The notes: generated by a model from the sequence alone, not told the origin. A stretch of DNA of 64,000 bases from Blastocystis hominis (GCF_000151665.1 NW_013171849.1:248001-312000), one strand, 5' to 3'; numbered from the stretch's first letter, positions 44,271 to 55,716 are shown. A program made the numbers and translations.

Positions 44271-45314
44271 ATGCAAAAGATTGCTGATTTTGTCAATTCT
44301 GCTATTAGTAACTATCATATTGATAGTTCCACCATCCAAGTTGTACAGGGATGCTTGAATGAGGAAATGAAACTAAATGGCTGGATTTCACTCATATTGA
44401 GTAATAGAGAATGTGTAGTATTGAAATTTTATAATGGGGTATTCATGAATCAAGGATTTGTGGTCAATGAGCAGAAAGTGTTGAAAGTGTTTGGAAATCA
44501 TCAAATTGGTGCTATTTCATATAATGAAGAACAATCCATAGAAGTAGTAGAAGAAGGAATCGTGGATTTGGATCATGGAAGTCGATTTGAAGGATTGGTA
44601 TTGACAGAAAAAGAAAAAGAAGGTAAAATTGGAATTCCATTTGGATATGGTGAAATGTATGATGATGATGGAATATTGGTGTATAAGGGCATAATGATCA
44701 ATTGGAAACGATTTGGATATGGAACGAGTTATCATAATAATGGTTTGGTTGAATATGAAGGATATTGGTGTGATAATAATCGATTTGGAATTGGAAAAGT
44801 GTATGATCGATATGGTAAATTATTGAACGAATGTGAATGGTATAATGGAATTGAATGTGATACTGAGTATGAAGGAAATGGTTCAGAACCACTGAATATC
44901 GGAATGAAACATTTGAAACTGTTTGACAAATGCGTATTGGTTGATTGGGATGTTTCATTGTTGTATAATTTGGAATCAATCGAAATCGGCAATCATTGTT
45001 TTGAATCAGTGCAAACATTCCAAATCGATGGATTGAATCGATTGAAAACTATCAAAATCGGAAACAATTCGTTTACTCAGAAAAGGAATTGTAACGGAAA
45101 TGACAAATCGAAATCATTCCACATATTGAATTGTGAATCATTGGAATCCATTCAAATTGGTGAATATAGTTTCAGTGATTTTGCTGGAGACTTTGAATTG
45201 AAGAATCTGCCAGAATTACAATCCATTCAGATTGGTAAAATACAAAGCAAGTCGTGTAATTTCCTCTATAGTTCATTTGTGATTCGAGGTATTGTTATGA
45301 TATCGATTATTTGA
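44271..45314 (+). CDS. MORN/LRR protein, copy C (inverted relative to A and B)
   Basis: The start MQKIADFVNSAISNY matches the starts of copies A and B. The same frame is open upstream to 44,178 but without homology. MORN-type units (FGYGEMYDDDGILVYKGIM, FGYGTSYHNNGLVEYEGYW) are followed by LRR units (LESIEIGNHCF, LKTIKIGNNSF, LESIQIGEYSF, LQSIQIGKI). It differs from A by a short insertion (EKEKEGK). The frame stops at 45,314 in the middle of the LRR array, as in the other copies. Confidence 0.6.
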   Translation: MQKIADFVNSAISNYHIDSSTIQVVQGCLNEEMKLNGWISLILSNRECVVLKFYNGVFMNQGFVVNEQKVLKVFGNHQIGAISYNEEQSIEVVEEGIVDLDHGSRFEGLVLTEKEKEGKIGIPFGYGEMYDDDGILVYKGIMINWKRFGYGTSYHNNGLVEYEGYWCDNNRFGIGKVYDRYGKLLNECEWYNGIECDTEYEGNGSEPLNIGMKHLKLFDKCVLVDWDVSLLYNLESIEIGNHCFESVQTFQIDGLNRLKTIKIGNNSFTQKRNCNGNDKSKSFHILNCESLESIQIGEYSFSDFAGDFELKNLPELQSIQIGKIQSKSCNFLYSSFVIRGIVMISII

Positions 45315-45960
45315 ATGATTAGATCTGCCAAGTCTTCGATCCATTACATTAGGTAATTGGTCATTTCATGATTCTTCATCAACGATAATAGAAAGCAAAG
45401 ATTGAATATGAATGAAATGATTGTTGTAGATCTTCCATCACTGCAATTTATTGAACTGGGTGAAGCTGCACTATGGGGATGTGTGAGTGATTCCTGTTCA
45501 TTGATAATGCGAAGTATGAATGAAATGATTCTAATTGATTTGCTTTGTAGATCTTCCAATTCTAGCATCTATAATTTCTGTAGGAGGTAGTTATTTTTAT
45601 CCTCATTCAGTAACATTGGAAAGTACTTCTGAATATTGAATATGGATAGTATTTAGATATTCCGAATCTTCAAAATGTCGATCTGCCTGATTCATTTATG
45701 GAAGTTTGTTCAAAATCAATCTCTAGTATTATGGATTGCTTTGGTTTCATTCATAGATGTTTCTTCCATTCTCGCTGATTGTGTCAATATCAATGATGAT
45801 AATGATTCTGATTCTGATTATTGGTAAATCGATTATTTGATTTACACGCTTCATTCCATTCAATGATCATTGTGTGCTCAATTCTTGCTATTTCGTTTGT
45901 TCTAAATTCCCTATCACCATTCTCTGGTTATTGATTAATAATCCAGCTGTCGATTGACTC
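45315..45960 (+). pseudogene. Decayed 3' LRR array of copy C and inverted-repeat end
   Basis: LRR-like units continue in changing frames: DLPSLQFIELGEAALWGC near 45,430 and DIPNLQNVDLPDSF near 45,660. The DNA to about 45,960 (TCTCTGGTTATTGATT) matches the reverse complement of the region near 18,010-18,180, so the A/C inverted pair extends beyond the genes. Confidence 0.6.
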
Positions 45961-46270
45961 TTTTCTATTTTCACAATCAAGATTGGTTTAGCTAGCTCGT
46001 TCCAGTCCTCTGTATAATCGGTGATTAGAATGTTTATCTGAAGTTTATGAATAGTAGTACAGCTTTTTCCGATTCAACCATATTTGGTTAAGTGTTCAAA
46101 TTAGATCTATTAATGTTTGATAATTCAATGCCTTGATTCTAAACGATTGAATGACGACTATCAAGTTGATGAACTGGGTTGTACTGGATAGTTTCATTCA
46201 ATATCCATCTTTTCTAACTTTCTGCCTAACACATATCTTACCTTTCAACCCAAAGAAATAGAACGCATTT

Positions 46271-46278
46271 AACAAACA
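46271..46278 (-). other. Polyadenylation motif TGTTTGTT of the POL5 gene
   Basis: On the minus strand it begins five bases after an in-frame T (46,283). Cleavage there would create TAA directly after the codon CGG. Confidence 0.65.
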
Positions 46279-46282
46279 ATCC

Positions 46283-49200
46283 ACCGTGTTCCTTTTCTAT
46301 TTACCTTCTGTATAGACTGTATCTTTCCTTTTCCATTCTTCCCTGGCACATTCTTTTTCATTACCGTTTCTTTCTTCTTAGAAACTTCCTTCTTCTCTGC
46401 AACCTTTTTCCCTGATTCCTCCTTTTCCTCCTGTTCAGGTCCCTTCACTTTCTGTTTGCTCTCCTCATTCTTCTTCTTTTTCTTCCCACCGGCCTTTATC
46501 ACATCGACCAGTCTGCAATATTCGTTCAGCAGTCTGCGACGAGGAGCTTCCGGAAGTCCTCATAGCCCTCCTTCTGTCGATTATCCACTCTTTCTTTCGC
46601 CCATTCAAACACTTGCTCCAACACCTCCATAAACTCCTTCACACGCTCCACTCCGTCTTTTGTAGGAACACTATTCACACTGCGGAGCAGGTAGCGAAGC
46701 AGTCCCACGAACTCCAGTCGCTTATAGTTCTTTATCTTGCTCTCCTCTTCGCTCAGAATGACCTTGCCAAGCTGCGGAATCAGCGTCATGCACAGAAGCG
46801 GCGTGCGCGTGAACAGAAGTTCGAAGAAGCTGCTGTTTATATGGGAGTGTTTCTTCTCGAAGTCTGCGAGGACTGGCTGCAAAACGCGCTCGACGATCGC
46901 TCTGGCTTCCGAGAGACGAGCGGGATCTGCGAGAACGACGTGCTGAAGCGAGCGGAAATAGAGCGATAAGCACTCCGCGTTGCATTGCAGCACACGTTTA
47001 TGGAGAGCTGGATCGGCTGTGGAGCCTGCCAGCGATAAATCGACGAGTTTGCGCATCGCCTGCTCGGTTTTGTCGGCGGTGTCGAGGAAGCAGGAAGCGG
47101 GGAGCGAGCAGTTCTTCACGATTTTGTTGCGAAGAAGACCGAAAATGCGATTGGACAACGCGTTCTCTTCGCTCTCTTTCTACGACTCAACGAATCGAAT
47201 CGAAGCGACCAGCGCATTCTGGCAGATATCAGCGAGCGACACGGTGAAGTTGCTGATCAACGCATGGTTCGGATGTTTCACAACGAAGCTCTCGACGAGG
47301 TCGATGATCCGCGATTTGAAAGTCGCCAGCTCGAGAGCCGTCGCTTTGCGAAGTTTGGCTTGATCCTGGCGAGTGCGAAGCACTTTGGCGATCGCGCGGT
47401 CGTCGAGTTTCATTCGCTTTTCGAAAGCGGGAGTCAACTAGAGGTAAAGAGAAGGGAAAGCAACGACTTCTTGATCCCAATCCACGTCGGAATCTTCCTC
47501 GGGACCCGCTTCTTTCTCTTTCGAAGATTCATTTTCTTCACTGGATTCTATATCTTCGCTTTCTTCTTCTTCCTCCTCCTCCTCTTCTTTTTCTTCTTCT
47601 TCTTCTTCTTTGGCTTCACTTTCGTCTTCACTCATTTCAATTTCCATCTCTTCGCTTTCTTCTTCTCCATCTTCTTCCTCTTCGTCTTCTTCCTCCAAAC
47701 TTTCGTTCGTCCAGAACACTTGCAGCATATCGTTCACATCCTCCTCCGTCAAATCCTCGCACAGCCCTCCAAACAGCTTCACCGCGTTGTCTCGCAGCAC
47801 TTTGCTGCTCGTTCGAAGCAGAATCAGCACCACTTCCAGCAACACCGCGATCGGCCGCTCGTCATCGCGGCGTTTCGTCGCCGAAAACTGCTCATAACAC
47901 TCCAAAACATCCGGAATGAACTGCGAATACTCCGGTTTAAAGATCTGCTCGATCGCAATGTTGATCAGCAAATTCGTAAACATCACTTCCTGCTTCGAGT
48001 CCTCCTTCTTTATCTTCTCCACCAGCGTCTCCACACTCGCCAGCAGCTTCGAACGGACCTCCGTTTCCCCTTCCTCCCACTCATGAACCAGCGAAACGCC
48101 CTCCGTCGATCGAATTCGCGCCTCCAGTCGCTGATACTCCTGCAGCACCAAGTACACATACAGCTCCTTCTCCTTTGAAACACCCGCCTGCGATCCGTCC
48201 TCCGTCTTCTGCGCCAGGCTGCGCAGCACGGAGAACAAGAGCGACTGCGCGTGCGAACGGACCGCGTCGCTCAGCGCGGGCCGGCAGAACGACTTCAGAT
48301 CGCTCAGGAAGTCCGCGTGGAGGAAATCACAGCGACTGACGTCAGCCTTCGATTGCTCAGTCGATTGCTCAGTCGATTGCTCCTCATCGATCTCCGTGCA
48401 GCAAAGAGTCAGCAAGAATCGCTCCAGCACCATCGGATCCATCGACGCGTTCGTCGACACCACGCTGTACAAGTTGTCCAGCGCCCAGCGACGTCGCGAA
48501 GTCGCCACGTCGCGCTCTCTGTCCGATTCCTCGGTCGATTCCTCGGTCGATTCCTCCTCTCTCTCCACACTGATCGGGTTTTTATCTACCTTCAAGACCG
48601 CTTCCAGCGCCTACCGTTCGCTTGGGGCTGCAAGAAAAGGCGGTAGCAGCGGCTGAGGAAGTCGCCGAGATCCTCGACGTGCAGCGAAGCCAGCAGCTGG
48701 CGACACGTCGTCGTTCCCGTCCGCTTATCGAAGTCCAGTCCCACGTTGTTCAGCAGAATGTTGAGCAGCACAACGCGGCGATTTGAGTCCTGCTCGGTGC
48801 TCTACGCGTGACTTCAAGGCAGGAAAAGGACCGAAACCAGGAAGTTCAGCAAGTGGAGCGTCTGGGAACGAAGCAGACTTTTGCTGTTTCGCACGTTGGA
48901 GCAGACGAGGCGAAGCAGTCGGTTGTTGAGCAGTCGGTGGATCTGATCGGTGGACACCAGAGGAAACAGCAGCTCGAAGGCTTTCAGCACCATTCTACGA
49001 TCGATTAGCCAACGAACCGGCTGCAAAGTACCCTCCGCGCTCTGCAGACATCGATAACACCTGCGTCGTAATGGCGTCCCACCATTTCAGAAGTGACTCT
49101 TCCCAGTCCTCTGCGAATTGCTTCAAGTAGTCGACCGTGACGGTCCAGAGCGCGTGGAGCTTCGGGAAGGTGAACGAAGAGTCGCGATACACGCTCACCA

Positions 49201-50071
49201 ATTGCTTTAAGTGGTGCGGATTCACTTCGGCGTTCTCCACAAATGTGCGTCTCACGTTCTCGTCGTCGAATTCAATGTGCTTGTCGTGGAGAAGAAGCTG
49301 GACTTGGAGAATAAGTTGGAGAGAAGAAGGAGTGAAAGGAAGGGGAATCAGCAGCTCCTCGTTCTCTTCGTTTGGTCGAGATTCGATATACAGAGAAAGC
49401 GAGTTGCTGAGAATGAGAGGAATCAAGTCGTCGTGGCTGAACTTCAGAATGGTAATCAGCGTTTCAACGCTGATTTCACGCAGCCATTGCTTTTGCTTGT
49501 AATAGCCAACGACTTCCTCCACACACTTTTCAACGATCGAACGAATTTCCTCGGATGGAGGCTCTTTCATAAAACGAGTGGAACGGAAAAGCGACAAAAT
49601 ACCAAACAAACGACCGAACACTTGATCGCGCTTCTCAGCTCGCTTCATGCTTCCCTCTATAGTGCTGGACTCCATTATCGTCGTATATACGCTACTGAGA
49701 GGAACATTCGGGAAAAACTGCAAAACACACCTAAAACGTTAGGGAAGCGTGCAGAGTATGATTTCCAATGGATATGTTAACGCCAACGAAAAACCTTGCC
49801 GAGCTCCATCATTTCGGGAGCAAATACCATTACAAAGTCTCTTTATTGTGTAAATCATGTCGCGAGAACATCCAGGGAACTGCTCCTGCTCTGCAGGAAC
49901 TTGATGTTCGCGTAAATAACTCAGCAAATCTCTCGTAGCGATTTCTCTCTTTTTTATGTCCACTTCGGCCAAATCCCAGAAGATTTGAAGGAAGGGAGTT
50001 GTTTCCTGCTTGGTTTCCACTATGGATGATCCCCATAGAAGAGCCCTACAAGTATTCTCTTTGTCACTCAT
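46283..50071 (-). CDS. POL5/MYBBP1A-family nucleolar protein (DNA polymerase phi)
   Basis: The start at 50,071 (MSDKENT) is followed by a 30-bp intron and then FWDLAEVDIKKREIATRDLL and YTIKRLCNGICSRNDGARQG, the hallmark N-terminal region of POL5/MYBBP1A. Long alpha-helical HEAT-like segments follow over several exons (for example QVFGRLFGILSLFRSTRFM). A strongly acidic tract (47,540-47,700; E/D/S runs) comes next, then more helices and a lysine-rich C-terminus (GGKKKKKNEESKQKVKGPEQ). The family acts in the nucleolus on rDNA transcription and ribosome assembly; it is not thought to be a true polymerase. The genomic frame has a TAA at 46,269-46,271, but the TGTTTGTT position implies that transcripts end at 46,283 with a stop made by poly(A). 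Confidence 0.8.
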
Positions 50072-50304
50072 ACAAAACGAGAATGAATGGATAGTTTTAG
50101 AGAAAAGGACAACGCAAGAATTGGTAAAAATGGGAGGAATTTGTGCAATACAGAAATTCGGAAGACTTTTTGATTGAAGTATATGAAAAAGAAGGAAGGA
50201 AGAATAGAGAGATGAATTCCATTTTGCTGCTTACATAGAATCATGCAAAAAGGCAGAAAGTTCTAGAACCTTGTCTGTCTGAACACTTTTATTGATTTTT
50301 TGAA

Positions 50305-51908
50305 ATGACTTATTCTTATCGAAAGGCAATTTATGTGATTTCATTCGCAGCGGCTGCCATTGCTTCGCTCGCTGCCTTTTACCAATTTAAAAATACAAAA
50401 GTGCCTCCCTTTGTTCCTACAAACGAATGGCAAGAAGTGCTGCCTGGACAAGCTGTTCCCAAGGTTTTCAGCTGTTTTGGGGGGCTTTATGGAATAGGGA
50501 CTGAAGATCCGAATGGACTTTAACACACACAAAAAATACGCAAAGCTGGATGATGGAGTTGAAACAACGACAAATCAAGGACTGGTTGTTTCTTCGACTC
50601 CGGAAATAAAGCCAGTGGATGAAGCAGATAAGCTAGCCAAGATCATTGCTGACAGTCTCCTCAACAAGTAGGTTTGTTCGTTGTGTTGTTCAAGAAAAGG
50701 GATGAATCGAAGTCCAACGAGTCTCCCGACCAAATGAAAGAGAGAGTGCTCTTGGTATTTCTTCGTTTCTCCGCTTAGTTGTAGTCTCTCCCAGAACCCC
50801 TTGAGGAGTTGAAATCCTATTCCACTCTCTCCGAGGCAGAGAAGAAGACGATCATCGACAGAGTGTGGGAGCAGCGTCAGAAAGCCATCGCGGACGCTTT
50901 GAAGGATGTGCGAGGAGATATCCTTTCGATGATTGTATTGCGAATACTGAGAGTGTTGGGAGTTTTCCTTCATTCCACATGCTGAGATTCTCGCAGAACG
51001 TCTCCAAACGCTGCGGTCTCTCTCTCCCCAACTGGCTACGCAGCTAGGAAACGCTTCCTTCGTTTCAGAATACCAGCAAACGCTCGCAGACATCGAATGG
51101 CTGATTCTGGTGCGCCGTTTTCTTCTTCCTTTCTGTGTAGGACGTCGACAACGTGGAGGATTTGCTCAAAATGGGCGGTGAATCGCTCTTGGTGGATTCG
51201 CTCGTGACTCTTTCCGCCTCGAATGCTCCTTCCTCCTTGCTTGCAGGTTCCATTGTATCGGTGTCCACGCTCTACAAGAACGCTCTGTCGATTTCGGACC
51301 TCTCTCTGTGTGAAAAAGCGCTAAATGTCTTGATGGATCTCAGTGCGAGCAGCGACGAATCGCTGCAGCGAAAGAGTTTCTTTGGCATCAACGCGATCGT
51401 GAGCCATTTCAAACCCATGGCGGAGCGATTCATCGAGCGGAACGGAATCCGCTTGGTGGAGCAAAGCATTCTGAGCGACGACGTGGAGAGAAAGAAGAAG
51501 GCGTTGCTGCTGTATCGCAATCTTCTCTCGCAGTTCCCTACGCAGCCCGCGTTGTCGACCACCAATGTGTGCTCGCAGGCGATGCAGGATCTCACGAGCG
51601 TGGAATGGGAGTCGCAATACGCGCTGGTGGAATCGTATTTCAAGCTGCTGCAGTAGGGAAATGGAGAAAGGATGAGGAGTAGAGTGGGGAAGGAGCAGCA
51701 GGAAACGAGTTGCGTGGATCAATTGATGAAGAGCGATGGGTTTATGAAGATTGTGCGAAGTCGGTATGCGGAATTGGTGGAGAAGGCGAGGAAAGGTGAG
51801 AGTGGAATGGAGAAGTGATGGGTAGAAGTGATCGAGGAAGGAGAGGAGAGTTATTTCACGCAGCTGGTGCATTGTGTTCATTTTGTGTTTGGGAAAGCGA
51901 TTGAATAA
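50305..51908 (+). CDS. SIL1: SIL1/HspBP1-like nucleotide exchange factor of the ER
   Basis: The N-terminus MTYSYRKAIYVISFAAAAIA is a signal/anchor segment. After it WQEVLPGQAVPKGLKIRMDF matches the SIL1 signature (PGQ-x-x-PKGLHVR). Introns at 50,668-50,699 (32 bp) and 50,755-50,784 (30 bp), and several later ones of 27-34 bp, give an armadillo-type domain: EPLEELKSYSTLSEAEKKT, LADIEWLI, DVDNVEDLLKMGGESLL, a helix set to VESYFKLL, and a last exon QLVHCVHFVFGKAIE ending at TAA 51,908. SIL1 promotes ADP release from BiP in the ER lumen. A cytosolic HspBP1/Fes1 would lack the leader. TGTTTGTT lies at 51,929. Confidence 0.8.
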
Positions 51909-51928
51909 TGTATGATAGTCTTTTCGAT

Positions 51929-51936
51929 TGTTTGTT
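51929..51936 (+). other. Polyadenylation motif TGTTTGTT of the SIL1 gene
   Basis: Twenty bases after the TAA stop, with the characteristic T (51,924) five bases upstream of its first base. Confidence 0.65.
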
Positions 51937-52131
51937 TGACATGCAAGTGGAAGAGGAATGTGTGATTGGTGGTTTGAGTGATTTGAAAAGGAAGAAAGAA
52001 ATAAGAAACAGGCAGAAAAACATCGAATCGATTTGAATGCAATATCTTCCTTAATTATTTGTTCATATTCTCCGATTCAATTCATCTCTCCTCGTTCTCT
52101 GCCAATCCACTTCATTTCACTCTCTGCATCC

Positions 52132-52139
52132 AACAAACA
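52132..52139 (-). other. Polyadenylation motif TGTTTGTT of the MAK16 gene
   Basis: On the minus strand about 22 bases after the MAK16 stop, again with a T five bases upstream. Confidence 0.65.
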
Positions 52140-52161
52140 CCCAAAAACGAATAAAAGCACA

Positions 52162-53060
52162 CTAATTTTCCTCCAACTCGGGATCATTCTCCTCCTCTTC
52201 ATACTCCATCTCCACATGGCTTCCAGACTTCGGTCTATCCATCAATCCTCCTCTCAACCCCCACAATTTCCCATCAAACTTCGACTCCATGCGATCTCCC
52301 ATCTCTTCCATATCCTCCTCTTCTTCCTCATCGTCGTAATCCTCAATGAACTCGTCTTCGATTTCTGGCTCGCTTTCTACGATCAAACTCCCTTTCCATT
52401 CTCACCCTGATGCTCATCCAGCATGTTATTGAACTCTTCCGGAGCAAAGTTGTAGATATCGCCGTATGTTCCCTTCTTCAGACGATCCAGCAGCTCCGAC
52501 TCGATCGATTTCTCCAGCTTCGCCACACTTTCTGCCTTCTTCTCGCGAACCGCTTCGCGCTTTTCGGTCTTTCGGTTGATTCGCTCCAGTTCAGGTCTAG
52601 AGAGAAAACACAGAGCGAATCGCAAACTGCACGCGCTGACGCAGCTTTCGCATCTTCTTCAAATACTGGCGGATTCGCAGCAAACGCTTCTTGTTCTTGG
52701 AGATGAGGAACTTGGGCCAGTACTGCAAGTTTTTCTCAATTTGTGATATAGCTTCATTTTTATTCTCCGACAACTCGACTTTTTCCCAGAGATTCTTGGG
52801 CGTGTGAGCTCGCTCGATCGTTTTCATATATCTATATATATAAGAATCACTTCTAGAAGAGCCAAGTACAGATAGCATTTTCCCTTTTCCTCACGAATTG
52901 TCGCATATCGCGAGTTTGCTAACGGGCAGTGCTTTCTCGAGCAAATTCCAGCCACATTGTATGGATTTCTGCAGAATGCTTGTTTCTCCTGCCTTAACTT
53001 TGATTTGAACGAGCAAAACTCATTGTTGATGATTTGCCAGATGAGATCATCGTGCTGCAT
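52162..53060 (-). CDS. MAK16: MAK16, 60S ribosome biogenesis factor
   Basis: The start [19 protein letters not shown] is the MAK16 N-terminus. The zinc-binding cysteines follow ([20 protein letters not shown]), then [17 protein letters not shown], and across a short intron [20 protein letters not shown] and the helical [18 protein letters not shown] charged coiled coil ([18 protein letters not shown]), [17 protein letters not shown] and a very acidic tail ([18 protein letters not shown]) complete the protein of about 260 residues. MAK16 is a nucleolar component of pre-60S particles together with RRP1, NSA1 and RPF1. The start was chosen at 53,060 because homology begins at that methionine. 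Confidence 0.9.
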
Positions 53061-53171
53061 AGTTCTACGCAATAAATACGATGAGCAAATTCGTTACAGA
53101 AAAGAGTGGCTAACTGTGAGAAACTAGAAGAGTAAGAAATACAAAAGCGAAACTCCCCAGAAGAAAGCAAA

Positions 53172-53480
53172 ATGAGTTTATTCTTTGTCGTGTGTCCTCA
53201 TTGTGAAGTGGAATCTACGAAGAGTGCGAATGTCATGCGAAATGTATACAGGGAGAACGTATTGTAGTTTCATCCGTTTCTTTCGCTTTTCGCTTGAGCG
53301 AACCATAATAGAAGGATTAGTAACAAAGAACTGGAACTATTATACACATCATTCAGCACATATTTCAAAATGTTCTGCTTCCCGATGAAAAAGATCCCTA
53401 CGCGGTTTCTTCATCAAAAATTAGCTCAATATCACCATTGCAGAGAGAGTCAATGGGAAATCGTCTCTTCCTCGTAGCAC
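53172..53480 (+). CDS. Possible small Cys-rich protein, exon structure unresolved
   Basis: ATG at 53,172 gives MSLFFVVCPHCE. Downstream, in other frames, EECECHAKCIQGERIVV and FQNVLLPDEKDPYAVS look coding, which suggests a gene of about 80-90 codons with one or two micro-introns and a CxxC...CxCxxxC zinc site. I cannot fix the splice sites or name a family. It overlaps the 3' end of the convergent Sds3-like gene. Confidence 0.3.
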
Positions 53481-54370
53481 TCACCTTGATCACAATCTAC
53501 CGTTCAAATTCGCTTTTTTTCCTACTTCCGGATCCTTTCTTTTCTCCTTATTCTCCTTTTCCTTCACAACCGTCGATAAGAAAACGCAGTTGCGAATTAA
53601 ATTGTTTCCATTGCGCAGCGTACACGGCGTGTTGGGCTCGATCACTTTATCGTTTAATAAAAGCCGATTTCCAGAGAGCGGAGCCGCACTGATAACTTTT
53701 GGAATTCCAGTAACATGGTACAAAGCCTGGGTCGCTGCTGCCATCATCTGGAGATCGTCGACCATTTCCTCCTCTGTCAGCAAAACAGTTAGATAGCAAA
53801 TATCTTCTGCACTTCAAATCATTATCACTTCACTACTACTGCGATGCGAATTCGTAGATGCAGTGGACTCAGGGGTAGAAATATGATGGCTGTGTTGCTT
53901 TGCTTCTATGACAGAAGAAGAAACATCAACGAGCGTACCATCTGCAGCCATTCGCCGTGTTTTCACTTGGTTACTTTCCGTGAATCGTTTTTGAATAAGA
54001 GCCAACTTTTCCTAATAATGATCGAACACAATCTCCGTTACCTCAAATAACTCCTGAATTCGCTCTCTCTCGCTTATTGCGAGCAGATTTGCGCAATCAA
54101 TCATTGATTCGTGCTTCTTTTTAATCACACAAAGTCCTCTTTCCTTTTCTTCTTTCAGAATCTTAACAGCAGCTAGATACTCCGGGTCCTCGTCTTATCT
54201 TTACAGGGTATTAGACAGCGCTTACCTGACTCGTTGTCACTTTCACAAAACATAGATGAATCCGCTTTCCCCCTCTTCATTGACCGCGGCTGGGGCACCT
54301 GCTCCGGTTCTATGTGAATCGAAGTCAAATCATTCGTTGCAGTAAATGTTATTTCTTTTCCCTCTTTCAT
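53421..54370 (-). CDS. Sds3/BRMS1-like Sin3 histone-deacetylase complex subunit (tentative)
   Basis: Four introns of 30-32 bp join MKEGKEITFTATNDLTSIH and SMKRGKADSSMFCESDNES to a long coiled coil (YLAAVKILKEEKERGLCVIK, ERERIQELFEEKLALIQKRF), then a Ser/Thr/His-rich linker, LLTEEEMVDDLQMM and a small beta segment (GNRLLLNDKVIEPN). The order (acidic N-terminus, coiled coil, L-T-x-E-x-x-x-x-D-L motif, C-terminal 'capped' beta domain) resembles Sds3/SUDS3, which holds Sin3-HDAC together. Similarity is weak, so another coiled-coil nuclear protein is possible. The stop at 53,421 depends on the last 30-bp intron. Confidence 0.45.
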
Positions 54371-54630
54371 AGACAGAATTTTCTTTTGCAGTGCAGACGC
54401 GAAAGTTACCTTGATGAATTTATTGATAAAATAAACGCAACAAGTAAATAATTAAAATCGGTACTGACTCAAAAAGTATCTCGATGTCTATATTTGTCGA
54501 GGGGACTCCTTAAGAATGTTTCTATCACCACAAAACGGAGTAATGCTTCGTTGGTGTTGAAGCGTAAATGATTATTGGGCATCCAATCCCCGCGGAAATC
54601 TCAATAATGATAACACAAGAAATCATTTCG

Positions 54631-54638
54631 AACAAACA
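54631..54638 (-). other. Polyadenylation motif TGTTTGTT of the mL45 gene
   Basis: Very close behind the mL45 TAA, with a T five bases upstream, so the 3' untranslated part would be only about one base long. Confidence 0.65.
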
Positions 54639-54643
54639 GCCAA

Positions 54644-55638
54644 TTACTCAAACTTGTGAAATCTCCACTCACCCATACTCAAAAGAAGCGGCCTTTCGAT
54701 CACGCACAAGTAGGCACGATACTTGCGCCGATTCTGATACTCTTCGGGATTATTCCACGCAGAAACCTTCGTTGCAGAGTTGTAATAATAAATATTATGC
54801 TCTGCGTCCTCACTGCTGATCCATTTCGATTGGATCTGCTCCAGAGGCAATTCATAGCCTCCGATCGAAGGAATCTCCTGTACGTTCATTTCTAACACGA
54901 AACCACTACTTTTGGGAACTCTTGGAGCAATGGTACTCGCTTGCCTCGCGATGTCCAGCCGTAAATGTCCTAATTTTCACAAACGCATCCATAGCAGCAA
55001 ACCTCCACAGCCTTCACTCCGACAGTGAGTTGCGCGTACATCACATCCTTTCCTTGGAGCACACGCGTCTGCAGAAGCTGTGGAACCGCGTCCAAATAAG
55101 AAAGTGAATAACCCACGCAGACCAGATCCTTGTGGAAGGGCTCGAGCTGTCTGGAGGTATAGGAGGCGGGACGAATCTCTTTGAGTTCCTTCATTAATGG
55201 CGGAATAATCACTTTGGACGCATAGGAAATTTGATCGTGGGCAAAAAACTGATGAAGCTGCTCGAACAGTTTAGGGATTTCGGCATTGACTTCTTCAGGC
55301 TTGTATCCTTTCATCTACACGTTGATTAACGCAACAAAGCCAAACCTTGCGTTTGATATTAAACTCGGAGTTCCAATTCATATACTTTTGCTTCATTATG
55401 CTTCCCATCGACTTCTTCGTTGGGTGCAGAAATTCGTCTAACGAAATCTCGTCAATCACTTTGATGGTGTGAACATCCCCCGTTTTCGTGTACCTCCGCT
55501 GTTTCTTTGTTGTCTACAGTGAGATAAGACACAATTTACACTCACTGTGGATTTGGTTCGAGAAAAAACCTGGAGATTCGCTCCCATTCCGTAAATACCA
55601 CGGAACGTGGTCCGAAATGCCAGTGCTCGGCTCAACAT
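54644..55638 (-). CDS. Mitochondrial ribosomal protein mL45 (TIM44-like domain)
   Basis: The start MLSRALAFRTTFRGIYGMGA is an arginine-rich, amphipathic mitochondrial targeting sequence. Introns of about 31-34 bp join KQKYMNWNSEFNIKRKMKGY, then the TIM44-like domain: FEQLHQFFAHD, LEPFHKDLVCVGYSL, VMYAQLTVGVKAVE, NIYYYNSATK and the end RAYLCVIERPLLLSMGEWRF. The last two segments match the mL45 pattern (V-x-E-R-x-L ... G-x-W-R-x-H). mL45 sits at the exit of the mitochondrial large subunit and helps anchor it to the inner membrane. Its presence fits an organelle that still translates its own genome. The domain could also be read as TIM44, but the length and C-terminus favour mL45. Confidence 0.72.
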
Positions 55639-55716
55639 TTGGGAAATTGGCAATTTGGCGTTTGTAAGGAAAATCGTTCCGAAAATTGGAGTTTTGCGAA
55701 AACAAGACAAAACCAA

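Noticed and set aside
54690-54840. WW domain in the gene ending at 54,644
   Set aside because: The second tryptophan and proline (VSAWNNPEEYQ) lie in a 33-bp GT-AG segment. Removing it gives the better mL45 match NIYYYNSATK-NRRKYRAYLC.
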